Source: Erysipelothrix urinaevulpis (GTDB lineage: Bacteria > Bacillota_I > Bacilli_A > Erysipelotrichales > Erysipelotrichaceae). From it: a stretch of 64,000 nucleotides of DNA. Of the stretch, positions 27,987 to 35,934 are shown piece by piece. Below the pieces are notes generated by a model, which saw nothing but the letters and a program-made list of their open reading frames with translations, made no database searches and was not told the origin of the DNA. Both the position numbers and the translations under genes were made by a program. The DNA lies in assembly GCF_009828835.1 (NCBI RefSeq), contig NZ_WTTB01000003.1, forward strand, positions 186,001 through 250,000. Reading direction: 5' to 3'. Position 1 is the stretch's first letter. Every line of letters begins with the position of its first letter.

Positions 27987-28940
27987 TTAATCCTCCAAAT
28001 TTAAATAGTTTACGTCTGCTTCATTTAGTTCTATTTTCGCACCCTCGATTGATGATCGTAATTCTTCAATACGTTCTGACCCAATGGCTGCAGCTGTTGG
28101 GAATTTTTGATTCAAAACGAATGACAATGAAATTTGAATGGGTGATACATTTTTCTTTTCAGCCATTTCCACAGCACGATCGAAACGTTTCCAGTTGTTG
28201 TCATTATAGAAGACATCAACCATTTCTTCATTTTCTAACTTGTCTGGTGCGAAGGCGCCTGAGAAGAATCCACCTGCTTGTGATGACCATGATAATAGTG
28301 GCATCTGTGTTTCTTTATGGAAGTCAATCATTGTCTGATCGGCTGTAACACATCCTGGCCAACGTGGTTTATTGACTTCAGCTAAACTAAGGTTTGGACT
28401 ATTAAATGTGAACGGTCTTAAGCCTTTTTCTTTCGCATAATTATTTGCTTCAATAATGCGATCTGTCTCCCAGTTAGATGTCCCAATTGCATAAACTTTA
28501 CCTTCTTGAATCATTTCGTTCAATGCTTCCATTATTGGGCCTACCTCTTGAGTGATATCATCACGATGTAAAGCAAATAATTCTACATGATCAGTTCCAA
28601 GCATTTCCAAACTCTTTTCAATATCTTCACGGATTGCAGTTGGATTGACACGTGGTGTATCTGGAAACTCACGAACTGGATGACATCCTTTTGTAAAGAT
28701 AACGACGTTATCACGGTTGTTTTTTTCTTTCATCCATGTGCCAAGTGCTAACTCACTGTGACGATAATGACGCGCTGTATCAAATGTTGTGCCGCCATTT
28801 GCAATAAATTCATCTAAGATGGGAGCTGCTACATCCATGTTATCTTTTCTTAAAAAATCTCCTGATCCCATCATAATTTGTGATAATTCAATATCTATAA
28901 TTTTATTATCTTTTAAACCTTCTACTTTAATTGTTCTCAT
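27987..28940 (-). CDS. aldo/keto reductase
   Basis: NAD(P)H-dependent oxidoreductase of the COG0667 class, 317 aa. The catalytic tetrad is visible: FDTARHYRHSE (Asp and Tyr near 54-59), IFTKGCH (Lys near 84) and LFALHRDD (His near 125). The ORF overlaps the upstream deaminase gene by 14 nt, with AGGAGGGCATC before the ATG. B. subtilis iol contains an AKR, IolS, of uncertain role. Because no IolG dehydrogenase is present in the window, I infer that this enzyme oxidises the cyclitol ring before the TIM-barrel enzyme acts. Confidence 0.9.
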   Translation of the reverse strand: MRTIKVEGLKDNKIIDIELSQIMMGSGDFLRKDNMDVAAPILDEFIANGGTTFDTARHYRHSELALGTWMKEKNNRDNVVIFTKGCHPVREFPDTPRVNPTAIREDIEKSLEMLGTDHVELFALHRDDITQEVGPIMEALNEMIQEGKVYAIGTSNWETDRIIEANNYAKEKGLRPFTFNSPNLSLAEVNKPRWPGCVTADQTMIDFHKETQMPLLSWSSQAGGFFSGAFAPDKLENEEMVDVFYNDNNWKRFDRAVEMAEKKNVSPIQISLSFVLNQKFPTAAAIGSERIEELRSSIEGAKIELNEADVNYLNLED

Positions 28941-29673
28941 GATGCCCTCCTAATAGCTTTGCTGCACCTTTATCAATATAGAGATAACCTGATGCATGAT
29001 TTCTAACTAAACTTGAAGGCACTGCATTTGATACTTCACCTTCAACAGTTGCTTTGATAATTTCTGCTTTCTTTTCAGCATTCGCAATTAATATCACGTG
29101 CTTCGATGCTAACAATGTCTTTAATCCTAAGGTAATTCCTACTTTTAAATCCAATTCTGTGTCAAAATATTTCTTGCCGACTTCTTTGGTCACTGGATCT
29201 AAAGGAATAATACCGGCTTCAAGTTCTAAATCTGCTCCTGGTTCATTAAAACCAAGATGACCATTCATGCCAATTCCTAATAGTGATATATCAATACCAC
29301 CAAGCTCTTTCACAATCGTTAAAATACGCTGTGATTCGGCTTGTAAATCAGTAGCCTTACCATCAAAAAAGTGCACATTATTCTCTAAGTCTATGCCTAA
29401 AGGAGTGTAAAGTGCATCATATAATGTTTGATTTGTACTTCCTTTTGTGTCATATCCTAAACCACCCCACTCATCGAGTGAAACAAAATGAACTGATGAT
29501 AAATCAATGTCATCATTATTCTTCATTTTTATGAGGTTTTGGAATATTTCGAGTGGAGTTTCTCCGCCTGCAAAACATAAAACTGCATCGGGTTTTTCGT
29601 TAATTATTTCCACAATTTTATTGCATGCTGCTTGTGAGGAAGCTGCATGATTCTTTGAAATGATAATTTTCAT
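28927..29673 (-). CDS. glucosamine/galactosamine-6-phosphate deaminase-isomerase family
   Basis: Member of the NagB/AgaI family, 248 aa, which converts amino-sugar 6-phosphates to ketose phosphates and ammonia. LCFAGGETPLEIF, SLDEWGGL and GIGMNGHLGFNEPG mark the active site. Canonical NagB has DGH at the last motif; here Asp is Asn (NGH), as I recall for E. coli AgaI. The ATG at 29673 is chosen because AAGGAGATATATT precedes it. It is the first enzyme after the PTS genes, which suggests that the imported compound contains a hexosamine phosphorylated at C6. Activity with the Asn variant is uncertain. Confidence 0.85.
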   Translation of the reverse strand: MKIIISKNHAASSQAACNKIVEIINEKPDAVLCFAGGETPLEIFQNLIKMKNNDDIDLSSVHFVSLDEWGGLGYDTKGSTNQTLYDALYTPLGIDLENNVHFFDGKATDLQAESQRILTIVKELGGIDISLLGIGMNGHLGFNEPGADLELEAGIIPLDPVTKEVGKKYFDTELDLKVGITLGLKTLLASKHVILIANAEKKAEIIKATVEGEVSNAVPSSLVRNHASGYLYIDKGAAKLLGGHHENN

Positions 29674-29730
29674 AATATATCTCCTTAAAAGTAACAAAGT
29701 TAAGGCAGTAACCTCAACTTTGTTTGATTA

Positions 29731-31050
29731 TTAAAAGTCTAAGTTTAATGCTTCTATTTCTTTATCTCTATCTGTTTTTTCAACTGAATCTTTAACATCC
29801 AAACTACGTTCATACATCTTAAAGAATGGGTAATACATTAAGATTGCTAAACCGATAATTACAAAGAACAGTACAATTGCTCGCCAATCCATTGTCGTTA
29901 AATATTGCGCTAAAACTACAGGAACACCACCAACATGCACGACAGGTGGTCGAACTATTCCCCATTTAAATACCATAAATGATAATGCTGATAATAAAGG
30001 AACTCCAAATACAAATGGAATAAATAGGTAAGGATTAAATGCAATCGGCAACCCGAACACAACGGGTTCAGAAATTGTGAAGATCATTGGAACAAATGAT
30101 GCTTTTCCAATCGCCTTTAAATCTTTACGTTTACTCATAATCGCTAAAATAACAAGAGCCCCTGTGATTCCACTTCCTGTCGCTCCCATAAAGTAGTCCC
30201 AATATGTTGGCGCAAAGACATGTGGAATCGCTTGTCCAGCTTGATATGCTGCGGCATTTGCAGCTAAGTATTGAGTCATAAACGGCATAACAAATCCGAT
30301 GAGGATTGCATAGCCATTTAATCCAATAAACCAAAATAACATTTCTAAAAATGAGATGATGATCACTGCCCACACAGTATCAATACTTCCTAAAGAGGGT
30401 GCTAATACAGATGTAAATGCTTCAGGAACAATTTGACCACCAGTCAACGCTCCAACCGCTAAATTAAGTCCTAATGCTAATAATAAGACTGTAATCATTG
30501 GAACAATTGATTCAAAGGTTTGAGAAATCATTTCTGGTAAACCTTCAAATCGCATCGTAAATTTATGTTTAATAAAGAAACTCATAATTTCAACGGATGT
30601 AATCGAAGCAATAATTGAAACAAATAATCCACGTGAATCTAAGTATTGCGTATCCATCACACCATCCACAATCTTAACGTTTAAGATCATCGTTGCAATA
30701 ACTGCCCCAATAATCCCATGAGTAATGGGAACATTCAACGTTCTTGAATGATTATATGAGATTGAAATTGCACTGTATAATGCCAGTAACCCAAAAGTAA
30801 AATTAAAGGGTAAATTAAGAATTTCCGCATTGTTAACAAAGAAATTATGAATCGCTCCACCAGCAGGAAATAATTGTCCAATTGCTGAAATAACGAGCGT
30901 AAATGATCCTACCATCAAGACTGATATAAGTGCCATCATTCCATTCTTAATGGATTGAATATGACGTTGTTTTTCAATCTTTGAAGCAATAGGACCCAGA
31001 TGAACTTCCAACATATCAACAGTTTTTGTCATTAAGTTTTTCGATGTCAT
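29731..31050 (-). CDS. PTS lactose/cellobiose-family EIIC
   Basis: Membrane permease of the PTS, 439 aa with about ten hydrophobic segments. It forms the channel that moves and presents sugar for phosphorylation by the IIB encoded just upstream. GLNGYAILIGFVMPFMTQYL and ISEPVVFGLPIAFNPYLFIP are hallmarks of the cellobiose/diacetylchitobiose/lactose IIC family. Its ATG follows the IIB stop by 1 nt, with GGAGG 9 nt upstream. This family usually carries disaccharides, which bears on the substrate of the inositol-type operon. Confidence 0.94.
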   Translation of the reverse strand: MTSKNLMTKTVDMLEVHLGPIASKIEKQRHIQSIKNGMMALISVLMVGSFTLVISAIGQLFPAGGAIHNFFVNNAEILNLPFNFTFGLLALYSAISISYNHSRTLNVPITHGIIGAVIATMILNVKIVDGVMDTQYLDSRGLFVSIIASITSVEIMSFFIKHKFTMRFEGLPEMISQTFESIVPMITVLLLALGLNLAVGALTGGQIVPEAFTSVLAPSLGSIDTVWAVIIISFLEMLFWFIGLNGYAILIGFVMPFMTQYLAANAAAYQAGQAIPHVFAPTYWDYFMGATGSGITGALVILAIMSKRKDLKAIGKASFVPMIFTISEPVVFGLPIAFNPYLFIPFVFGVPLLSALSFMVFKWGIVRPPVVHVGGVPVVLAQYLTTMDWRAIVLFFVIIGLAILMYYPFFKMYERSLDVKDSVEKTDRDKEIEALNLDF

Positions 31051-31051
31051 C

Positions 31052-31399
31052 TTAGTTTGCCTCCGTTTGATTTATTCGTAAATAAATCGCTTGTTTAAGG
31101 ATATTGGCGCCATTAACTGTTCCATAATCTTTGGTATCAATGACCTCAATGGGCTTTCCACGCTCATCACAAATTTCTTTTAAATCTAAGAATCGATGTT
31201 TGATTTGTGGTCCGATCAGGACAACATCAAAGTGATCGATGTATTCTTTAATATCACTTGCAGGATGTGCTTCTATTAAAACATCAACATCCTTGAGTGC
31301 TGTACTGCCTGCTGCGATTTCTCGCATCTTTGTTACCATGACGCCTGTTGACGCCCCTAAATTACAACAAAGCAAAATATTAAGTCTTTTAAAGTCCAT
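31052..31399 (-). CDS. PTS lactose/cellobiose-family EIIB
   Basis: Cytoplasmic phosphocarrier of 115 aa. ILLCCNLGASTGVMVTKM, near the N-terminus, holds the phosphorylatable cysteine (Cys12) and P-loop. I choose the ATG at 31399, 7 nt after the IIA stop; a TTG farther upstream lies inside the IIA gene. The upstream AAAGAGAG is a weak RBS, so translation may rely on coupling to IIA. Confidence 0.9.
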   Translation of the reverse strand: MDFKRLNILLCCNLGASTGVMVTKMREIAAGSTALKDVDVLIEAHPASDIKEYIDHFDVVLIGPQIKHRFLDLKEICDERGKPIEVIDTKDYGTVNGANILKQAIYLRINQTEAN

Positions 31400-31406
31400 G
31401 AATGAT

Positions 31407-31706
31407 CTACTCTCTTTCTTTATACCCTTCAATTAACTCTTCCGCAATTGATTCAAACATAACTGTATTCATCAATGTATCCTGCGCATGGATAACAAGT
31501 AAAGACAGTTGGTTATTAATATCTGGAATTTCCATCAGCACCTTGTTGATGCGTTGTGCTTCAAGAATTGAGGCTTGAGCCTCCTTCATCAAGACAACTG
31601 AAGATTCGTAATCTTTACGTCTTGCAGCTTGTATTGCTGTACGTAATGTTGCGAATGCATCACCTGCATATGAAATAATTCCAAAACTTGTTTCTTCTAT
31701 ATTCAT
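31407..31706 (-). CDS. PTS lactose/cellobiose-family EIIA
   Basis: Trimeric helical phosphocarrier of 99 aa. LLVIHAQDTLMNT carries the active-site His73, and GDAFATLRTAIQAAR is the typical N-terminal helix. The start is the ATG at 31706, with GGAGG 5 nt upstream; another ATG four codons earlier overlaps that RBS. First gene of the 11-gene operon; the promoter is near 31743-31771. Confidence 0.92.
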   Translation of the reverse strand: MNIEETSFGIISYAGDAFATLRTAIQAARRKDYESSVVLMKEAQASILEAQRINKVLMEIPDINNQLSLLVIHAQDTLMNTVMFESIAEELIEGYKERE

Positions 31707-31742
31707 AAAGGCCTCCACTAATGATTAACTAATCACACTTAG

Positions 31743-31771
31743 ATTGTAACCTCTTACAAATCAGCAAACAA
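31743..31771 (-). promoter_or_regulatory. probable promoter of the inositol-type operon
   Basis: Minus-strand TTGTTT (31766-31771), a 17-nt spacer and TACAAT (31743-31748) precede the IIA gene by about 37 nt. The -35 is weak, which suits an activated promoter. Elements of identical sequence and spacing occur at the lacF promoter. Confidence 0.55.
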
Positions 31772-31816
31772 TTCCCAACTTTTGTAATTGTAGTAGACAA
31801 AATATTCCATGGATAA

Positions 31817-31830
31817 AAATGTAAACATTT
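31817..31830. repeat. inverted repeat upstream of the inositol-type operon
   Basis: AAATGT-AA-ACATTT, 6-bp arms with a 2-bp spacer, lies about 45 nt upstream of the proposed -35, just beyond the antiterminator stop codon. Position suits an activator site for the PRD regulator of the operon; this is inference. Confidence 0.4.
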
Positions 31831-31836
31831 CATAAT

Positions 31837-32706
31837 TTAATAGTCAATAACTTCCACCTTGTAATTATTTTGAATCATCGAATGAATGTGAAGTGCTAAA
31901 TATCCCACTTCACTTTCTTCGAGTTTGATGTGATAAATCTTTGATATATGGTCTGCAACCATCGTTGCAATTAGGTATTCTTGGGGTGCAAGTGAAGCAA
32001 TTGAAGCATTCAAATTATTTTGTACAGGAATTTGTTGAACCGAACGACGAATTGCAAATTCTAGATGATTGACAAATCGCATATAATAACGCGAACTAAT
32101 CTCTATTTTTTGACCGATTTCTCGTTCTATAATCATTCGGACTTCATAATTAATTTGATTAAACTCCAAGACTTCAGATACACCTTTTTTTGTTAAGGAT
32201 GCATGAACATGAAGCACAATAAAACTTAATTCATCTTTTGGAAATGATAAATCAGTGTTTTCATTAAGGTACTTTAAAACCCAACCAGCAAATTCAAACT
32301 CTTCTTTGTAATAAATTTTTAATTCGTTCATAAATGGATACGTGATGTTTATACCTTGTTCCAAACGCTCAATTGCGAAGATCAAGTGATCAAGTAGAGT
32401 TATGTTTAAATTGGGATTAATGGCTTGATCAAAGACTTCATTTGCTTTTTCAACAATTTCTTGAACCGCTTGAATTAGCTTCTCATCTTTTGCTCTTTTT
32501 AAAATCGAATGATACGTTTCTGCTTCGTCACCTTCAAGCACAAGTAAGTTTTTTTCAATGGTTTCAGGCAATGTTATTTCCTCGCCAATATTTCTACGGA
32601 AACCAATTCCTTTGTGAAACAAAATTCTTTTCTGTTGACTTGTGTTATGACTACACATCACGGAATTGTGGTTTAGTACTCTTATAATTGTGTATTTATT
32701 GTTCAT
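31837..32706 (-). CDS. BglG/LicT/GlcT-family transcription antiterminator
   Basis: RNA-binding antiterminator of 289 aa. An N-terminal CAT domain (about 1-60: TIIRVLNHNSVMCSHN, FHKGIGFRRNIGEEI) is followed by two PRDs (about 65-165 and 170-285) with the expected histidines in LDHLIFAIERLEQ and FVNHLEFAIRR. It would bind the RAT hairpin in the leader of the glucose-class EIICB gene, upstream in the same transcript, and allow read-through past the overlapping terminator. PTS-dependent phosphorylation of the PRDs should couple this to sugar supply. The RBS is GAGGAAAAAGC. Confidence 0.93.
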   Translation of the reverse strand: MNNKYTIIRVLNHNSVMCSHNTSQQKRILFHKGIGFRRNIGEEITLPETIEKNLLVLEGDEAETYHSILKRAKDEKLIQAVQEIVEKANEVFDQAINPNLNITLLDHLIFAIERLEQGINITYPFMNELKIYYKEEFEFAGWVLKYLNENTDLSFPKDELSFIVLHVHASLTKKGVSEVLEFNQINYEVRMIIEREIGQKIEISSRYYMRFVNHLEFAIRRSVQQIPVQNNLNASIASLAPQEYLIATMVADHISKIYHIKLEESEVGYLALHIHSMIQNNYKVEVIDY

Positions 32707-32718
32707 GCTTTTTCCTCG

Positions 32719-34086
32719 CTAATCTAGTTCTTTTTCAAATTCTTCAACCAATTTTAGGAAATCAATTGATTGATTGGCTTCTTTTGTGAATGTCATGATT
32801 GGATTGGTAAAGAGGATAATATCACTCTCACGATGGCCTTCCACTCGAACATAACTATTTGATTTTAAATCAATGTCATGTGTTAAGGAACAAGATTCAT
32901 GGGTATGAACTATTTTTCCATCGACAATGACCTTCCACTGAATTGGTGTTTTTGATCGACCCATCATCGTATAAAGTCCTTCATCAACACGTGTTAATGG
33001 ATGAACAATCTTACCACTTGATGATTTATATTCAAATTCTACATCGTCATAACATGTCACAATGATTTTCCCTTGTTTTAAACCATCATAGAGATTGTTG
33101 ACGGATAAACCATCACAATGAATCGATGTTGTAGGGTAACCAATTGGGTATTTGTTATAGTAATTTTCTTTATGAGCATCGCTACCACCAACCCCTATAA
33201 GACAAATTCTATTTTTCCATAAAAAGTCGAAAAATAAAAGAGCTTTGTGATTATCTGTTTCCACTTCCCACAAATGAGGTGAATTGATAACCTCAAGATG
33301 GGTTATGTATTGCATATCAATATGATGTTGAAGATCAATCCCTTTAGCAAATGGATGATTAATACTAATTGGATGACCTTCCTTACTCAAATGCTTAAAT
33401 AAATCATTTAAAACATCCGATTTTGTGTCATTCTTAATAAAATAGGGTTGATAATCAATGATTCCGTTATAACCGTAGACATTGTAATGCCCAAAGTTAT
33501 CAAACGTAATCTCAACACCTGGAATAATTGGAGCCTGAATATTAGGATAATGCGTTGTTGCAATTGAATGTTCCGTGTGTGATAAGTAATCCAAACCACT
33601 TCGTTCAAATTCTTTCGCAATTTTCTCATAAGTTATTCGACCATCTGATGAATCAGAGTGTAAATGGATATCACCTTGATAATATCGACTTAATGTATTC
33701 CATACTTTAGAAAAGTCTTGAGTGTAAATTGATGTGTTTGCGTGGCTAGGAGCTGTGTTAGCTTCTTCAATATTGATTTCAAATCGACCACCCACTTGGT
33801 ATGGTTTAATAATTTCTAAAACCCATGCTCCTTCAACAATTTCTGTTCTTGTTGCACCATTGCTTAACATCGCCGTTAACTCGCCAAAGTAAAGATATTT
33901 TTGACGTGTTTTCATGGTGAATTGGGCCACTAATTCCTTATGAGGATTTCTTAGATGAATTAAAACATGTTCGAACGGAACCTCGACAAGTTCTAAACGT
34001 AAGAGTTTAGGGCTTGTCGTTTGATTCCAAATAAATTCAAAATATTCATAGTGTTCATTAACATTAAAATCACCTGAAAATTTCAT
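32719..34086 (-). CDS. CehA/McbA-like PHP-domain metallohydrolase
   Basis: A 455 aa protein in two parts: an N-terminal beta-rich region (about 1-125) and a PHP phosphoesterase domain. Metal ligands can be seen in GDIHLHSDSSDG (His141, His143), YLSHTEHS (His170, His173), GVEITFDNFGH (Glu192), SINHPFAKG and GGSDAHKEN. There is no signal peptide, so it acts in the cytoplasm. Its ATG follows the EIICB stop by one nucleotide and the RBS is poor, implying coupling. It could hydrolyse a phosphate ester or diester brought in by that permease. The true substrate is unknown. Confidence 0.82.
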   Translation of the reverse strand: MKFSGDFNVNEHYEYFEFIWNQTTSPKLLRLELVEVPFEHVLIHLRNPHKELVAQFTMKTRQKYLYFGELTAMLSNGATRTEIVEGAWVLEIIKPYQVGGRFEINIEEANTAPSHANTSIYTQDFSKVWNTLSRYYQGDIHLHSDSSDGRITYEKIAKEFERSGLDYLSHTEHSIATTHYPNIQAPIIPGVEITFDNFGHYNVYGYNGIIDYQPYFIKNDTKSDVLNDLFKHLSKEGHPISINHPFAKGIDLQHHIDMQYITHLEVINSPHLWEVETDNHKALLFFDFLWKNRICLIGVGGSDAHKENYYNKYPIGYPTTSIHCDGLSVNNLYDGLKQGKIIVTCYDDVEFEYKSSSGKIVHPLTRVDEGLYTMMGRSKTPIQWKVIVDGKIVHTHESCSLTHDIDLKSNSYVRVEGHRESDIILFTNPIMTFTKEANQSIDFLKLVEEFEKELD

Positions 34087-34087
34087 A

Positions 34088-35725
34088 TTACAGCCCTAAT
34101 TCAAAGCGAACATCTGCACTGACTGATGCAACATGAGCACCGTAAATAATTTGAACTGCATTGTCTAGACGAATGACACCCATTGCTTCGAGTGAGTTTT
34201 TCCATAAATAATCAGGGCCAACTTTTTCTGCATCTTTAACAACAACACGTAAACGTGAAATGCAATTATCCACATCAACAATGTTTTCTGCTCCACCCAA
34301 TGCTTCAATAATGCCTTGAGCTAGAGCTTGATCCGCGTCTTTTTTACTTAATTCTTTAATTTCTTTTTGTTGTTCTTCATAATCTTTCTTAGAATATAAT
34401 TTAATGTCTTCTTCACTTTCTAAACCTTCTTCACGTCCAGGTGTTTGGACTTGGAATTTTTCAATTAAGAATTTAAAGATGAAGTAAGTTGCTATGAAAA
34501 AGAGTGGGAATAAGAATAGGTATGGTTTCATATTTAGTTTTTCAGGTCTTAAGAAGAATGGTATCCAGTCTTTAAGATTTCCCTGATAAATTGATACTTT
34601 AAAGAATTCTGATAACATTTCAGCAAGTGCTGCTAATGGAACATGAACTAGGAAATATAACCAAGGTGCAACAAACAAGAACGTAAACAAGATTGGCTCT
34701 GTAATCCCAAATAATGTTGTTGATAGAATTGTTGGAATAAGAAGTCCAGCAACTTTTTTCTTGTTTTCTGGTTTCGCTGTTTTATAAATAGCAAATGCGG
34801 CTCCTGGGAATATTGCAAAGTTAACAATTCCTGAGCCTCCCATAAATGCTCTGACTAATAATTTGTCTGGTGTTGGTGATGCAAGTTGTGCTAATTGAAT
34901 TGCTGCATTACCTGTAACCAATACGCCATCAACAACCATGCTTCCACCAAGTTCTGTCCAACGCATTGGCAATGACAAGAGTGGGTGTAGACCAAATGGA
35001 ATGAGTGATTCCACAACTAAACGATAAATAAATGTACCCGCTAAACCACTATCATGAACAAATTGTGCAAAACTTCCAAATAATGAACCAATCAATGGCC
35101 ATGAGAAGTTAAAGAAAATCCCTAAAGCTCCCCCTGCTAGTAATGATAAGATTGGAACGGTACGTGTTCCTGAGAAGAATGATAAGACCATCGGTAATTT
35201 CGTACGATAGAATTTTTGATGAATAATTGAAATGATTGTTCCTACTGCAATACCACCAAAGACACCGGTACGGTATGTGAAGAACCCAAGTTCAGTTGTA
35301 AATAACGCAGCTTGTTTTGACGCTTCAATAGGATCAACCCCTGCATCAATTAACCCTTGAACAGTTTGTGTCGCTGCACTTAAACCAGCTTGTTTTAAGA
35401 ATGTTTGGATTGTTGCTTGCATTGCTAACCATGCAACTAAGGCTGAAAATGCTGCCCATCCTTTTTCATTTTTAGCAAGTGAGAATGCAACCCCAACTGC
35501 ATAAAGTACTGAAAGGTTTCCAAAAATAACATCTCCTAGCCCTTTCAAAATTAAGAAGAATGTAAAGATAGCACCATTTTCATAGGTACTCCAATTAATA
35601 CCAAGGGCAGATACAGTCATTTCATTTGTAAATGCTCCCCCTAAACCTAAAAGCAACCCACCAAGTGCAACCAGTGCAATTGGAACTAACATTGCCTTTC
35701 CGTATGTTTGTAACTTTTCTCTCAT
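34088..35725 (-). CDS. PTS glucose/maltose-class EIICB
   Basis: A 545 aa permease. The EIIC part (about 1-430) has about ten hydrophobic segments, with GGSMVVDGVLV and GITEPILFTFLFVAPW typical of the glucose superfamily. The EIIB part (about 460-545) contains DVDNCISRLRVVV with the phosphorylatable Cys. No EIIA domain is present, so it borrows one, as MalX/GlvC types do. First gene of the operon with the PHP hydrolase and the antiterminator. The RBS is AAAAGGAGGCTAAT. Substrate not resolved; an alpha-glucoside or related sugar is plausible. Confidence 0.92.
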   Translation of the reverse strand: MREKLQTYGKAMLVPIALVALGGLLLGLGGAFTNEMTVSALGINWSTYENGAIFTFFLILKGLGDVIFGNLSVLYAVGVAFSLAKNEKGWAAFSALVAWLAMQATIQTFLKQAGLSAATQTVQGLIDAGVDPIEASKQAALFTTELGFFTYRTGVFGGIAVGTIISIIHQKFYRTKLPMVLSFFSGTRTVPILSLLAGGALGIFFNFSWPLIGSLFGSFAQFVHDSGLAGTFIYRLVVESLIPFGLHPLLSLPMRWTELGGSMVVDGVLVTGNAAIQLAQLASPTPDKLLVRAFMGGSGIVNFAIFPGAAFAIYKTAKPENKKKVAGLLIPTILSTTLFGITEPILFTFLFVAPWLYFLVHVPLAALAEMLSEFFKVSIYQGNLKDWIPFFLRPEKLNMKPYLFLFPLFFIATYFIFKFLIEKFQVQTPGREEGLESEEDIKLYSKKDYEEQQKEIKELSKKDADQALAQGIIEALGGAENIVDVDNCISRLRVVVKDAEKVGPDYLWKNSLEAMGVIRLDNAVQIIYGAHVASVSADVRFELGL

Positions 35726-35773
35726 ATTAGCCTCCTTTTAACGATATGAGTGGGCTAATCTGAGTAAAAGAAA

Positions 35774-35799
35774 AGCCCAAAAAAAAGATTTTTTGAGCT
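35774..35799 (-). terminator. leader terminator controlled by antitermination
   Basis: Minus-strand hairpin with arms AGCTCAAAAAA and TTTTTTGGGCT followed by a TTTTCTTTT tract. It lies between promoter and EIICB start codon and shares its first bases with the 3' end of the RAT element, so only one of the two can form. Confidence 0.85.
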
Positions 35800-35822
35800 A
35801 ATGCCTGTCTCCAGTTACATGC
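35797..35822 (-). promoter_or_regulatory. RAT antiterminator element (GlcT/LicT type)
   Basis: Minus-strand GCATGTAACTG-GAGA-CAGGCATTAGC: a CTG/CAG upper stem closed by a GAGA tetraloop, with internal loops containing AA and GG, then a GC lower stem. It resembles the ptsG RAT core GTTACTG...CAGGCATGAG as I remember it. It is the expected target of the antiterminator gene two genes downstream. Confidence 0.8.
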
Positions 35823-35830
35823 TTAACACT

Positions 35831-35859
35831 ATAATAACAACCCATGAAAGCGTTGTCAA
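35831..35859 (-). promoter_or_regulatory. EIICB promoter containing a cre site
   Basis: Minus-strand TTGACA (35854-35859), 17-nt spacer, TATTAT (35831-35836). TGAAAGCGTTGTCA at 35845-35858 fits the cre consensus TGNAANCGNNNNCA completely and lies in the spacer and -35, so CcpA should repress. Nothing else is evident between this promoter and the Crp/Fnr gene end at 35935. Confidence 0.85.
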
Positions 35860-35934
35860 CGAACAATGTGAATTTTAGATAACTTCTAACACATTTTTTC
35901 ACAATATATACATTCTATTAACATATCACTAACA

